Source of the DNA: Paenibacillus melissococcoides
GTDB taxonomy: Bacteria; Bacillota; Bacilli; Paenibacillales; Paenibacillaceae
Reading direction: 5' to 3'
NCBI GenBank assembly: GCA_944800085.1
Contig: CALYLO010000008.1
Span: 1 to 64,000, forward strand
DNA length: 64,000 nucleotides
Shown here: in pieces, positions 35,198-44,541 of the stretch
Numbering within the stretch: the stretch's first letter is position 1
Layout of the letters: each line of letters begins with the position of its first letter
The notes under the pieces: model-generated
What the model saw: only the letters and a program-made list of their open reading frames with translations
What the model was told of the DNA's origin: nothing
Database searches by the model: none
Position numbers and translations under genes: made by a program

Positions 35198-35273
35198 GAA
35201 GAAAATAATAAAGTGCACCAGTGGCATAAGGATGATTACTACTGGTGCATCTTTTCAAAGGGGGTAAACGAAA

Positions 35274-35699
35274 TTGAGTGCAAAAACATATAATCAGTAC
35301 AGCTTTGTTGGATGGATGACATTGGAGTTACCAACAACGTGGGAATATGAACAAGATGATGATGTTATTAATATATTCTCCTCTGTAAATCCTAAAGGTG
35401 CGTTACAGATTTCATTTTATAATGTTAATTTAGATATTAGTAGAGAAGAACTAGCGGAAGACTTTTTACAAAAATTTATTGATAAATATACAATAGATGT
35501 TGATGTAAATACGAAAATGATTTTAGAGAGAGACGATTATACAATCGCAGTTTGTGAAGGTTATTGCGATGATCGATTCATAAAAGTATGGTGCTTGGCT
35601 GAAAATAAGAGATTGTTGTTAATAACCTATAATAGCCAAAAAAAGAACAGAGAGGTTTCCACGGCTAGTGACATAGTTTATGGTATTAGATTTTTATGA
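35274..35699 (+). CDS. probable immunity protein for the REase-fold toxin
   Basis: 141 residues; TTG start at 35274 after AAGGGGG. Starts YNQYSFVGWMTLELPTTWEYEQDDDVINIFSSV.PKGALQISFYN, an alpha/beta DUF1795-like layout common in small immunity proteins. AT-rich; ends in a terminator hairpin directly after the stop. Immunity role from position. Confidence 0.55.
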   Translation: MSAKTYNQYSFVGWMTLELPTTWEYEQDDDVINIFSSVNPKGALQISFYNVNLDISREELAEDFLQKFIDKYTIDVDVNTKMILERDDYTIAVCEGYCDDRFIKVWCLAENKRLLLITYNSQKKNREVSTASDIVYGIRFL

Positions 35700-35704
35700 T
35701 ATAC

Positions 35705-35743
35705 AAACCTTGATTGGACTAAAACCTCTCAAGGTTTCTTTTT
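35705..35743 (+). terminator. terminator after last immunity gene
   Basis: AAACCTTGA pairs with TCAAGGTTT, followed by CTTTTTT. Part of the flank repeat. Confidence 0.7.
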
Positions 35744-35841
35744 TGGTGTTAATGAATTCACGCTCTCATTTCGCGTTAAGTAAGAGCCGCAGGAATGCTC
35801 CCACGGGTCTTATCATGCAACAGGGAGTTGGCTCGGCCCCC
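35706..35841. repeat. toxin-array flank repeat, copy 2
   Basis: Diverged copy of 22589-22705: the terminator, then CGCGTTAAGTAAGAGCCGCAGGAATGCTCCCACGG, corresponding on the minus strand to the tail of the SLH remnant. The two copies bracket the 13-kb toxin region. Confidence 0.6.
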
Positions 35842-36324
35842 AGCCCTGTACCCCTATTTTTCAGCAGACGATCCACAATAACAGAAAAAAGCCAACACCA
35901 ATGTACCACACTTTTCCTTGACATCGTAGGCTTTACGGTAAAATTCATTTATCGTCGATCTCCCAGGGTTTTGCGCTAATGGGGGTCGACGACAACTTTT
36001 CGTGAGCGTTCATATAATAGTAATCTTAGGAGTTTTTCCTCTTTGCCGCTTACAGCAACATCAAATCAATGTGTCGAACCACTACAAAAGTCCATGGCCA
36101 TTAGAATTTTTAGCGCCGAGTCCACATTATAGGTTAATTGAATTAGCTCCATAATATGAAATCTCCCAAATCCAATCCACCCCAACAGACCAAGCATTTC
36201 AGTATATTTGCAATGATTTATCACGATTCAGGCTGACTCATATTTTCCATATTTAGGTTTGAGTGTTACTGTAGAAAGGAATATAATGTAAGCTGATAAG
36301 ATGCTTAAAAGGAGGATGGAAAAA
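35842..36324. other. non-coding stretch before secreted-protein gene
   Basis: No gene seen. GTCGACGA...TCGTCGAC-like inverted bases at 35953-35992 and a possible promoter TTGAGT...TATAAT (36259-36288, 17-base spacing) ahead of the gene at 36325. Confidence 0.4.
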
Positions 36325-37491
36325 ATGAAGGTAATTTTTCAATCATGTAAGATTTCTATCATGTTATTACTGATTTCATTGCTATGCTTCCCTGCTCCTA
36401 TTTTTGCCGGGACTCCGAACAACCCTTTGAACTTCTCCACTTCGTTGATTCCTTTTTCAAGCTCTGAAGTGGCCTATACGAAGGCGGGAGGACAAGTCTT
36501 CGTATCGAATGCCCCCGAAACCATTAACAAATCGAGTCATATCAATAAAGCGTTATATCAAGACACCCTGACAAGACGATTCCGCATATGGTCTTCCCAT
36601 GTCAACGGCACAAAGAATGATTTGAAGTTTTGGATTTATATCCAAAATCCATCTGACACCCGATCGATAGATTTATACCGATCCACTGCATATGGTTCTA
36701 CCATTAGTGACGGAAATAATATTTTTCAAGCGTCTAATAATGTAGCCCGGGCGTTTTTGAATGTCTTGCCTCCACAAGATCAATTTATTGCCACGTTGGC
36801 TCCTGGCGAGGGAGTTCCTTTGCCATACGCCTACCGTGTTTCACCTGGGGAGGCAATCGTTCACCTGTCCGAGTGGGTCGCACTGTATTCCGATGATGAA
36901 AGCGGAGCCGAGGTTAGCGTGTCGGATATCAATACGACGACATCCGTGACCAATCCGGGACCCTATGCTTTGACTGTCTCGGCAACTGATCCCGAATCTT
37001 CACTTGAAGGTGATTACCGGGGAGTGCTGGACCACTATGCAAGGTATGGCACGATCAATGTTTCCTTGCGTCAGGGAGAGTCGAAGTGGATGAAGCTTTC
37101 GGATTCTGGCGGCTATTCCGGGGAACAAGAAAATTTAACAAGCGTATGGACAACTTCTGGGACACCTTCAAGTAGGTTTGTCGTTCAATACAACGGGAAC
37201 ACTAGACAATCATACTGGTTCACCGAGTATCAAATCAGATTCAATCTTACGTCGCCCTCGAATGTTACTACTTATTTCGGAGCACCATTAAATGGAGTTG
37301 GCGGCTTTGTCAATTATCAATATGCGACGCCCAGCACTAATTATGGAAATACCGAAACCTATTCTTACCGCGGAGGAGGCCCGGGCACAGCCACCGGAGT
37401 CATCGTATCCAACGTGAAAGTATTTAACTTACGAACCTTGGTTAGCGCAGGGAATTCCTTGCCGCAAGGAATTTACTTCAGAGCTTCTTGA
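36325..37491 (+). CDS. secreted beta-rich protein of unknown function
   Basis: 388 residues from ATG 36325 (AAGGAGG nine bases upstream). Clear signal peptide: MKVIFQSCK, hydrophobic ILLISLLC core, cleavage at PIFA/G. The mature part is rich in Ser/Thr/Asn/Gly/Tyr, nearly Cys-free, all-beta in look, with repeated ENLTSVWTTSG- and SYWFTEYQIRF-type strands. No catalytic motif recognised. Probably an exported surface or extracellular factor. Promoter at about 36259. Not an IS or phage protein by composition. Confidence 0.65.
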   Translation: MKVIFQSCKISIMLLLISLLCFPAPIFAGTPNNPLNFSTSLIPFSSSEVAYTKAGGQVFVSNAPETINKSSHINKALYQDTLTRRFRIWSSHVNGTKNDLKFWIYIQNPSDTRSIDLYRSTAYGSTISDGNNIFQASNNVARAFLNVLPPQDQFIATLAPGEGVPLPYAYRVSPGEAIVHLSEWVALYSDDESGAEVSVSDINTTTSVTNPGPYALTVSATDPESSLEGDYRGVLDHYARYGTINVSLRQGESKWMKLSDSGGYSGEQENLTSVWTTSGTPSSRFVVQYNGNTRQSYWFTEYQIRFNLTSPSNVTTYFGAPLNGVGGFVNYQYATPSTNYGNTETYSYRGGGPGTATGVIVSNVKVFNLRTLVSAGNSLPQGIYFRAS

Positions 37492-37515
37492 ATCGGCTCC
37501 ATCCTCAACTGACTG

Positions 37516-39274
37516 CCGGGGCCGTCCCATAAGTAGTTTTTACTACCTGTAGGATGGCAGCAAAATTCGAAAAAAGGTCGAGTTAGGGGTTACAATGATT
37601 CCCCTACTCGACCTTTTTGCTTCATCATTGCCCACTTGAGCAAATTGTGGGCAAGGGAAAGCCACCCGACCTCGAGGCTTACTTTCGACAGGCCTCGAAG
37701 CAGGAAGCGTCTGAATCCTCTGTTGTTTTTCATTTGCCCAAAGACACTTTCCGGTTCTATCATTCGTCGAACCGACAGGGCATATCCTTCTTCACTTCGC
37801 AGCTTCTCCCGCACTTGTTGCTTATAGCGGAGATACTTCATGCTTACTCGGATTTCCCGGTTCCCTTTTGCCTTTGTGCAGGCTGCTTTGAGGGGACAAT
37901 TCGAGCAATCCTGGCTTTGGTAATGCCTAAGTTGAATTTCATATCCACTCTCGGTTTTTTGTTTACTCTCATACCGGAAAACGAGGCTTTGCCCACCGGG
38001 GCATGTCCATGTATCCGTCTGTTCATTGTATTCCCAATTATCTATCTTGCTGACATCTTGTTTCCATTTCTTAGATTTTTCTTGACGATACGTGTTGTAT
38101 TTCACGATACCATCTACGTTTTCTTCCTCCAAATCAGCGTAGTTCTCTTCGCTTCCATAACCTGCGTCTGCGATAACCGTTCCAGGAAGTTTGCCCAGCG
38201 CGTTCTTCACTTTCTCTAAATGAGGTTTCATGCAACGGGTGTCCGTAGGCCGCTGATGCAAACTGTATCCGACCACAAACTGATTTTCGGTGCCAATTTG
38301 TACATTATAACCAGGCTTGAGCTGTCCATTTTTCATGTGGTCTTCTTTCATTCTCATAAAGGTAGCGTCCGGATCGGTTTTACTGTAGCTGTTCCGTTCG
38401 CCGAGCACTTCCTGATGATGTTCATATTTTTGCAAGCGAGGCAGGAGATCTTTACGCAACAGCCGAACTGCTTTTTTAAGTGGCTTGTTTTTGGGTTGCT
38501 TTTGCAGCTTTTGCTCTAGTTGCTCTACGGCTTTCTCCAACTTCTCGCTCGTGACCTACGATTCCCCAAGCTCTCGCAAATCTTGCCCTTGCAGCTCCTG
38601 CTCTTCCTGACGCTCCGCTTCTTTAATGCTTGCAAACAACGTCTTTATTTTGTCTTGCCATTTGGCTTTGTGCTTTACCACGGCTTTTCCCCAGACAAAG
38701 GTATACTTATTGGCATTGGCTTCGATTTTCGTCCCGTCTAAAAAGTAATGTTCCAGCTTAACGTAATTTTCCTCGACAAGGAAACCAAGAATTGACGTGA
38801 AAATCTGTTCGAGCACATCCTTCATCCGCTCGGACCGAAAGCGGTTGATGGTGCGAAAATCCGGGCGTTGTCTGGCTCCAAGCCACATGAATGGAATATT
38901 CTCACGCACCGCTTTGGCAATTTGACGAGAAGAATAGATACGCTGGGTATAAGCGTAGATAATGATTTTGGTGAGCATTTTAGGATGGTAGCTATGACGT
39001 CCGCCGCCTGGATAAGCGGAGGCAAAGATTTGATGATCCAGACGATCCACTGCTTGATTGATCATACGAACAAGGTGATTTGCAGGGATATCTTCTTCCA
39101 AGTCTATTGGCAGGCACAGTTGGTTCATGTTATATTGAATATACAAAGAAATCGTTCCTTTCGTATATGGTTGGTGGTACTTCCATTTTACTAAAGAACG
39201 ATTTCTTTTTGTTTTACATTTTTGAGAAAAGGGGTGTCCCGAGTCAATGACTTGGGACACCCCCTTTTCTATAA
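37516..39274 (-). mobile_element. IS1182-family element
   Basis: Ends GGGGCCGTCCCA and, inverted, GGGGGTGTCCCA. A hairpin GTGTCCCGAGTCAATGACTTGGGACAC lies at the transposase start side (39236-39263). Contains one transposase gene with an internal stop. Confidence 0.75.
37590..39128 (-). pseudogene. IS1182 transposase with a single in-frame TAG
   Basis: Start at ATG 39128 (MNQLCLPIDLEEDIPANHLV). N-terminal DUF772 part (HPKMLTKIIIYAYTQRIYSSRQIAKAVREN...RPDFRTINRFR), DDE core with LDGTKIEANANKY and TVIADAGYGSEENY, and a zinc-like CSNCPLKAACTKAKGN segment. One TAG at 38556-38558 splits it into 190- and ~320-residue halves in the same frame. Otherwise intact, so the inactivating change is recent. 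Confidence 0.85.
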
Positions 39275-39657
39275 GAAATCACATTTCAATAACATTTTTT
39301 TAGAGTATGATAACCTTCCGGACTAGCCCCCAATTCGATAACGCCAACTGGCCGCATTTGTCCATTCTCCGTATCAATGGCAGCAAGCCAGCTCAATTCG
39401 TCCTTCCGTTACCCCGTGTTCCATACGTCCCATATAAGACCAGTTGATTACCTTATGCCAAGCTGGAAGATCGACGGCTCACATAGGGGCTGTCTTTTCG
39501 CTTGCACACAATCCCTTCCATTCGTTTATTTCAGATGTCCAAAAATAATGCCTCACCGGCGCCTTCCATAAACGGAGTCTTCATCATGTGTTTGCTGATG
39601 GGCGATACGGCAGCATTCAAGATTTCCTTGCGTCGTATCAGGGGGAACCCTCGCAAG
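39275..39657. other. decayed sequence
   Basis: No intact gene. Short frames resemble further pieces of the ligase remnant on the minus strand. Confidence 0.35.
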
Positions 39658-39780
39658 TCAACGCCGCGATAACTTAAGATATCGAAATACTACATCGAGG
39701 CCGTCATGACGCGATTCCAGGCGCTCCAGATCAATACATATGATCTCGCCATCCAGGATCGTTTCTAGAGCGGGTTGGTA
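39658..39780 (-). pseudogene. second ATP-dependent DNA ligase remnant
   Basis: The minus strand reads YQPALETILDGEIICIDLE followed by RLESRHDGLDVVFRYLKL and a stop. L-D-G-E-I-I-C-I-D is ligase motif III of LigD-type ligases. No start, no motif I. Possibly the middle of the same gene whose ends lie at 16213-16447, or of a paralogue. Confidence 0.5.
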
Positions 39781-39868
39781 AAAACTTATATGGATAATGC
39801 CCCCTTAGAAAGATAACCTTAACAACGACCAGAACGGCTGGTGAAAATTTGATTAGGAGATGTTATGA

Positions 39869-40387
39869 ATGGGAATTTTAAGCGGAAACCCTAAAGATGA
39901 ACCTCTGCATTATGGGGAAGTCTTTGCTGTGTGGGCCTTTTCGATGAAAGCGAAAGGATGCGTATCTGTATATCGGGCTTATCACTACCACGCAGGAGAT
40001 GAGGATTTAAAAAATATATTAGGCGATTTGATTAATCAAGCAGAACTCGAAGAGAAGGAATGCGATGAAATTCTTATTAGCAATGGAATCGCTCCTAGTC
40101 CGAATCTTCCTGACCGGCCAGAAGCCAAACTTGAAGAAATTCCCGTTGGAGCGAGACTTACGGATCAAGAAATAACGTCTTTGATTGGAGCCGATTCTGC
40201 GGCCGGCATGGTTATGTGCAGCCAAATCATGGGGAAATCCATTCGTGAAGACATTGGTGCGTTGTTTGGTAAATATCATATAACGAAAGCGGCAATAGCT
40301 TTGAAAATTCTGGAGATGAGCAAAGAAAAAGGCTGGTTGGTACCACCGCCGCTGCATATAAAGAGACCAGAGGAAGCCGAAAAATAG
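39869..40387 (+). CDS. DUF3231 family protein
   Basis: 172 residues; ATG 39869 after TAGGAGATG. Starts MGILSGNPKDEPLHYGEVFAVWAFSMKAKG and continues as a helical bundle with HYHAGDEDLKNILGDLINQAELEE, the ferritin-like layout of DUF3231, half of the usual two-repeat protein. Frequent in Bacillales, function unknown, possibly linked to spores. Appears intact in this one-repeat form. Confidence 0.8.
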   Translation: MGILSGNPKDEPLHYGEVFAVWAFSMKAKGCVSVYRAYHYHAGDEDLKNILGDLINQAELEEKECDEILISNGIAPSPNLPDRPEAKLEEIPVGARLTDQEITSLIGADSAAGMVMCSQIMGKSIREDIGALFGKYHITKAAIALKILEMSKEKGWLVPPPLHIKRPEEAEK

Positions 40388-40470
40388 CATAAGGTACTTG
40401 CGGAATCTCCGGCCGGACAACATTTCCTCGCTTTTGGCCGGGGGATGATTGCAGTGGTGATTGGTGGTAC

Positions 40471-40522
40471 CGCAAAGCTTGATAGAGCAAGGCAGAAAGG
40501 CTCCCGCGCGGAGCCTCTCAGA
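40471..40522 (-). repeat. repeat CGCAAAGCTTGATA...AGGCTCC, copy 1
   Basis: CGCAAAGCTTGATAGAGCAAGG then AAAGGCTCC..GGAGCCT hairpin. A close copy is at 41698-41750. The two bracket the MBL-fold gene; both end in a GGCTCC hairpin. Confidence 0.55.
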
Positions 40523-40624
40523 TTGTTGAAGACAAGTTGGGGAAATAAGGCTTGGCCGAGCCTGCTCCCTGTTGGGAAAAAGAGTATCACTCCAGCAAAA
40601 AGAAACCTTGAAAGGCACGAAGCC

Positions 40625-40645
40625 AAACCCCGGAGCGCTCCGGGG
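40625..40645 (-). terminator. terminator of the MBL-fold gene
   Basis: CCCCGGAGCGCTCCGGGG palindrome directly after the stop codon, followed on the minus strand by TTTGGCTTCG. Confidence 0.6.
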
Positions 40646-41515
40646 CTATTTGGTCGTTTTCCATGTTATTGTGGTGCCATCGCTGATTGCTGTTATTGTT
40701 CCTTGTTGGTCTGTCCGGAATATTTCAACGCCAGCCTTCTTGAGCCGGTTCACAATCGTTTTTTTAGGATGGCCGTACTTATTGTCTACGCCCGCGCTGA
40801 TTACGGCATATGCCGGCTTGACGGCGTCCAGAAAGTCCTGCGACGTGGACGTGTCCGATCCGTGATGTCCCACCTTCAGCACATCGGCGCGCACTTTTTT
40901 CGGATGCTCCAGCATGTCCTTTTCGCTTCTGGTCTCAGCGTCGCCGGTAAAGAGGAAGGAAGTCTTGCCATAAGTGAGATGGAGAACCGCGCTCCAAGCA
41001 TTCAGATCCTTGCCATACTCAGCCACGGGGGCAACAAACTTCGCTGTGACGCCTTCCAGCGGGATTTCGAGGCCTGCCTTGGCTGCCTTGATTTTGAGGC
41101 CCCGATTTTTGACGGACATCAGGAAATCCTTGTATGTATTAGTGGTGTGGCTCACTTTGGGCGCATAAACGCTTTTGGTTGGTATCGCATCAATCACCGT
41201 ATCCAGACCGCCGATATGGTCGGCGTCCGGATGTGTTGCTATCACCACATCCAGCTGCGTGATGCCGAGACTTTCAAGGTATTCGACGACATCCTGCCCC
41301 TTGTGATTGTCCCCGCCGTCAATTAAGATATGCTGTCCTTTTGGAGTCTTAATCAGTGTAGAATCTCCTTGGCCGACGTCCAAATAGTACACTTGCAAGG
41401 TACCAGCCGACTGCTGAGGCTGCACCGTCTGGTTTATTGCCGGAATACCCGTTGAGCATCCCGCAAGGAGCAATACGAAAATAAGATGAATCGTGATGTA
41501 TAAGTATTTCTTCAT
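40646..41515 (-). CDS. ComEC/Rec2-like MBL-fold lipoprotein
   Basis: 289 residues; ATG 41515 behind GGGAGGG. N-terminal lipoprotein signal with lipobox LLAGC. The MBL core follows: YYLDVGQGDSTLIKTP, ILIDGGD, ATHPDADHIGGLD (metal site), FTGDAETRSE, VLKVGHHGSDTSTS and ISAG. It is the stand-alone relative of the ComEC C-terminal domain, a predicted extracellular nuclease or phosphodiesterase anchored on the outer membrane face. Role in DNA uptake or nutrient release is inferred. Intact. Confidence 0.85.
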   Translation of the reverse strand: MKKYLYITIHLIFVLLLAGCSTGIPAINQTVQPQQSAGTLQVYYLDVGQGDSTLIKTPKGQHILIDGGDNHKGQDVVEYLESLGITQLDVVIATHPDADHIGGLDTVIDAIPTKSVYAPKVSHTTNTYKDFLMSVKNRGLKIKAAKAGLEIPLEGVTAKFVAPVAEYGKDLNAWSAVLHLTYGKTSFLFTGDAETRSEKDMLEHPKKVRADVLKVGHHGSDTSTSQDFLDAVKPAYAVISAGVDNKYGHPKKTIVNRLKKAGVEIFRTDQQGTITAISDGTTITWKTTK

Positions 41516-41697
41516 ATTTCCCTCCCGTCTCATTGTAACACATAAGAATAAGCCGAAGAATCACATCGTTGAGCATATAGATAATAATGAGCCCTGGAAG
41601 CAGTCAGTAAAAGTCACTCCTTGCCGGATAAGGCATTGTGAATGAATGCAAACATTGGCGGAAAGCGAGGAAGGGGCGCATAATGCAATCGATCGCC

Positions 41698-41750
41698 CGC
41701 AAAGCTTGATATCGCAAGGTAAAAAGGCTCCGTCGGGAGCCTTTTTTGCT
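41698..41750. terminator. repeat copy 2 with strong terminator
   Basis: CGCAAAGCTTGATATCGCAAGG followed by AAAAAGGCTCC/GGGAGCCTTTTTT. Same unit as at 40471-40522. The T-tracts on both strands suit both directions. Confidence 0.65.
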
Positions 41751-41813
41751 TGGAAAGTACGTATAGATGTCTGGAACAAGAGGTCTCATTACCTGCTCCG
41801 ATTTATTTAGCCA

Positions 41814-43863
41814 TTATATTTTGTAGCGGCTCATCATTTGGCTTAACGTCTGCGCCATTTGATTCAGCTGCTCCGCATTTTTCATCAAGGTGGCCATATC
41901 CAGCAATTGTTGATCCGTGAACTTCACGAGTGTCGTGGCATGCTCCGCGTTCTTCTCGGCGATGTGCGCGATTTCGTTAACGGACGCAAGCACTTCTTCG
42001 GAGCCGGCGGACATTTCTTCCGTCACGGCTGACGTGTCTTGAATTCGGCCTGCCATATCGGTAATTTCCGATAAGATGCGCTGAATCAGTTTTACTGAGT
42101 TTTCTAATTTGTAAATACCATCGGCAACGCTGTCCCGAACGTTATCCATCGACTCGACAGCCTTGGAGGCATCATTCTTCGCTTCATCGATCAGGTCGGC
42201 GATTTCGCGCGCGGAGTCCGCCGAGCGTTCCGCCAGCTTCCTTACCTCATGGGCAACGACGGCAAAGCCTTGACCATGCTCGCCGGCGCGGGCGGCTTCA
42301 ATGGACGCATTCAGGGCAAGCAGGTTCGTCTGCGATGCGATGTCGGTGATGGCATCGACGATAACGGCCATCTGTTCCGAGCGCTCGCCCAGATTTTGAA
42401 CCAAAACTCCCGAATTGCGCACGGATTCATCAATCGTATTCATCTGTCGTACCGCTTCCTGCAGCAGCATGTTGCCATTCTTCGCCTGCTCGGACGTATC
42501 CATCGACGTCTCGGATATACTGGTTGTGCTCTCCGCGATGCGCTGAATGCCGATGGCCATCTCTTCCATCGCCTTGGAGCCTTCTTCCGTGCCCCGCATC
42601 TGCGTCTCAGCGCCGCTTGCGACAATCTTAACGACAGATCCGACTTCTTGAATATGTTCCGTGCTCGCTGCCGTGTGGGCGGACAGCTCCTCGGAAGAGG
42701 CTGCCAATGTAGTTGCGGCGCCGCGTATTTCTGCAACCAGATGGCGAATCGAGGATTGCATCGTCTGCAGCGATTGTCCTAACACGCCGATTTCATCCTT
42801 TTTCTCTTGGATATAAGCAGGGACTTCGCCCGTGAAATCGCCTGCGCTAATCGCCTTCAGATTGGTGACGACAATCTGAAGCGGCTTCGTAATGTTTGAT
42901 GCAAGCGCCAGCGCCAGCAGCACGGCCAAGATAGCGCATATTGAGCTGGTAATGAGATTGATCTGCCCGATTTTGTTGGCTTCTTGAGTCAATTCGCTTT
43001 TTTCAACGACAGATAGGTATTTCCAACCCGTTTGCTGTGACGTATATAAATTGGTCATGTAGCTTGTGCCATCCATCTGTATCTCGAAATGATCCGAAGT
43101 TTTTTCTTTGATGTCGGCAAATTCCGGTACGCCGATATCAGCAATATTTTTAGATATTAGCTCCGGGTTGCGCGGGTGGGCCAGAATCGTTCCGTCATGG
43201 GAGAGCAGAATGACATATCCTGTCGTCTTGATCTGGATGCTGTCGAGCTGCTCTGCCAGTTTGCTCAGGCTTATGTTGAGTCCGATTACGCCCAGCGGCT
43301 TGTTGCCGCCGTCGTTGACGACGGCTACGCTGGTCATTTTCAAAGCGCCGGTAACCGCACTTGCGTATGGTTCAGACACAATCGCTTGATCGGGACTCGC
43401 TAGCCCATCGCCAAGGGCGGTTGCGCGGGTCATATTGGGCAGCCACTTCTTCTTCAGGCCAGTGCACGTAACCGCCGTCAGCAGTGCCCAAAAACACGGA
43501 AGACGTGTTTGGATGCGTTTTGGCAAAACGCTCTAATTCTTTATAAATTTCAGCTTCAATGCCGCCGTTCTTCGAAGGTGTTGCCTCCGTGCTTTGCGGC
43601 TGGCTCATATATGAAGTGATGGTGTCATCGGCTTTGTTGACGAGCGGGCTGGCAGCCAAGAGCTGCACATTCTCTTTTACCGTGTCGAAATAAAGAGACA
43701 TTCGGCCGTCCACCTGTGCGACTTCATTCGTGGTTGATGTCACGAAATTATCGGTTATTTCCTTTACCATGCTATTGTGCACAATCACGCCAATGATAGA
43801 TATAGGAATGAGAATCGTCACTAAAAAGGCCAGCATCAGTTTCAGCTTAATGCTTCTTAACAT
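41814..43863 (-). pseudogene. methyl-accepting chemotaxis protein split by a frameshift
   Basis: The 5' part (43372-43863) starts MLRSIKLKLMLAFLVTILIPISIIGV (TM1) and a dCache sensor ending in VHWPEEEVAAQYDPRNRPW. The rest is in another frame (41814 to about 43440): SPDQAIVSEPYASAVTGA, TM2 (ILAVLLALALASNI), HAMP, then the signalling tip with EHGQGFAVVAHEVRKLAERS. The break lies near 43420, within a family-typical RPWY..A motif. All domains are otherwise present (~680 residues), so the mutation is recent, or a sequencing error. Confidence 0.85.
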
Positions 43864-44541
43864 AGAGCCCCTCCTCTAGGGTGTTTGCAGTTATGAACTT
43901 CCAATAAAAATTCGACAACAAACAGTAAAATCCGATTTGAGTATTTATCGTCCAAAAAGAGGGGCTTTTTAATACAAAGGTCGGATATAAGCAGGTTTTC
44001 AGACAGAAATGTATTCCTATTTTTGCGAGGAGCTTAGGTCTCTAGTCGTCAGTGCTAGAGTCATTGCAGGGCTGCAAGGGGGAGTGAATCGCAGAGGGTC
44101 CATATATAGATATGTAGCGTGAAGGGGGAGTTGAGGCAAGTTCGCCCAAACGGATGTGAGGCGTTACTTCTCAATCAGGGAGCGGACTTTCCATGTTGAA
44201 AGAGGGGGGGATGGCAACATGAGGACCTGTTACATTTGTGCTCTTGTTCATGTTATCGCTCCTGTCTCATAGAGGCATTATCTTCTCCCGAAAATAACAG
44301 CATGCGATAAATGTTCAGGTTGAAGAAGTATCAAAAAGGTGGTAGACTTATCACAGAATCGTCAAATTCATTAGTTCGTCATATTTGGGACACATTGAGT
44401 CTGACTGTTCGAATACGAGCACGCCCAAGACCGCCAGAATACGACACTTTCTGACGGCCATGAGCTGCGAGTACATATCGAGTACATATGTTATGCATTA
44501 CTAAGGACAAGGAATCAGGCTGTCTGACGACAGGAATCTGC
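43864..44541. other. intergenic region
   Basis: Nearly 680 bases with no convincing gene on either strand. Region near 43940-43990 is AT-rich and may hold the receptor promoter (minus). No repeat of note. Confidence 0.4.

Noticed and set aside
40471..41750. cyclic-di-GMP riboswitch suggested by CGCAAAGC motifs
   Set aside because: The conserved GNRA-receptor helices of that class are missing; the units look like repeated terminators.
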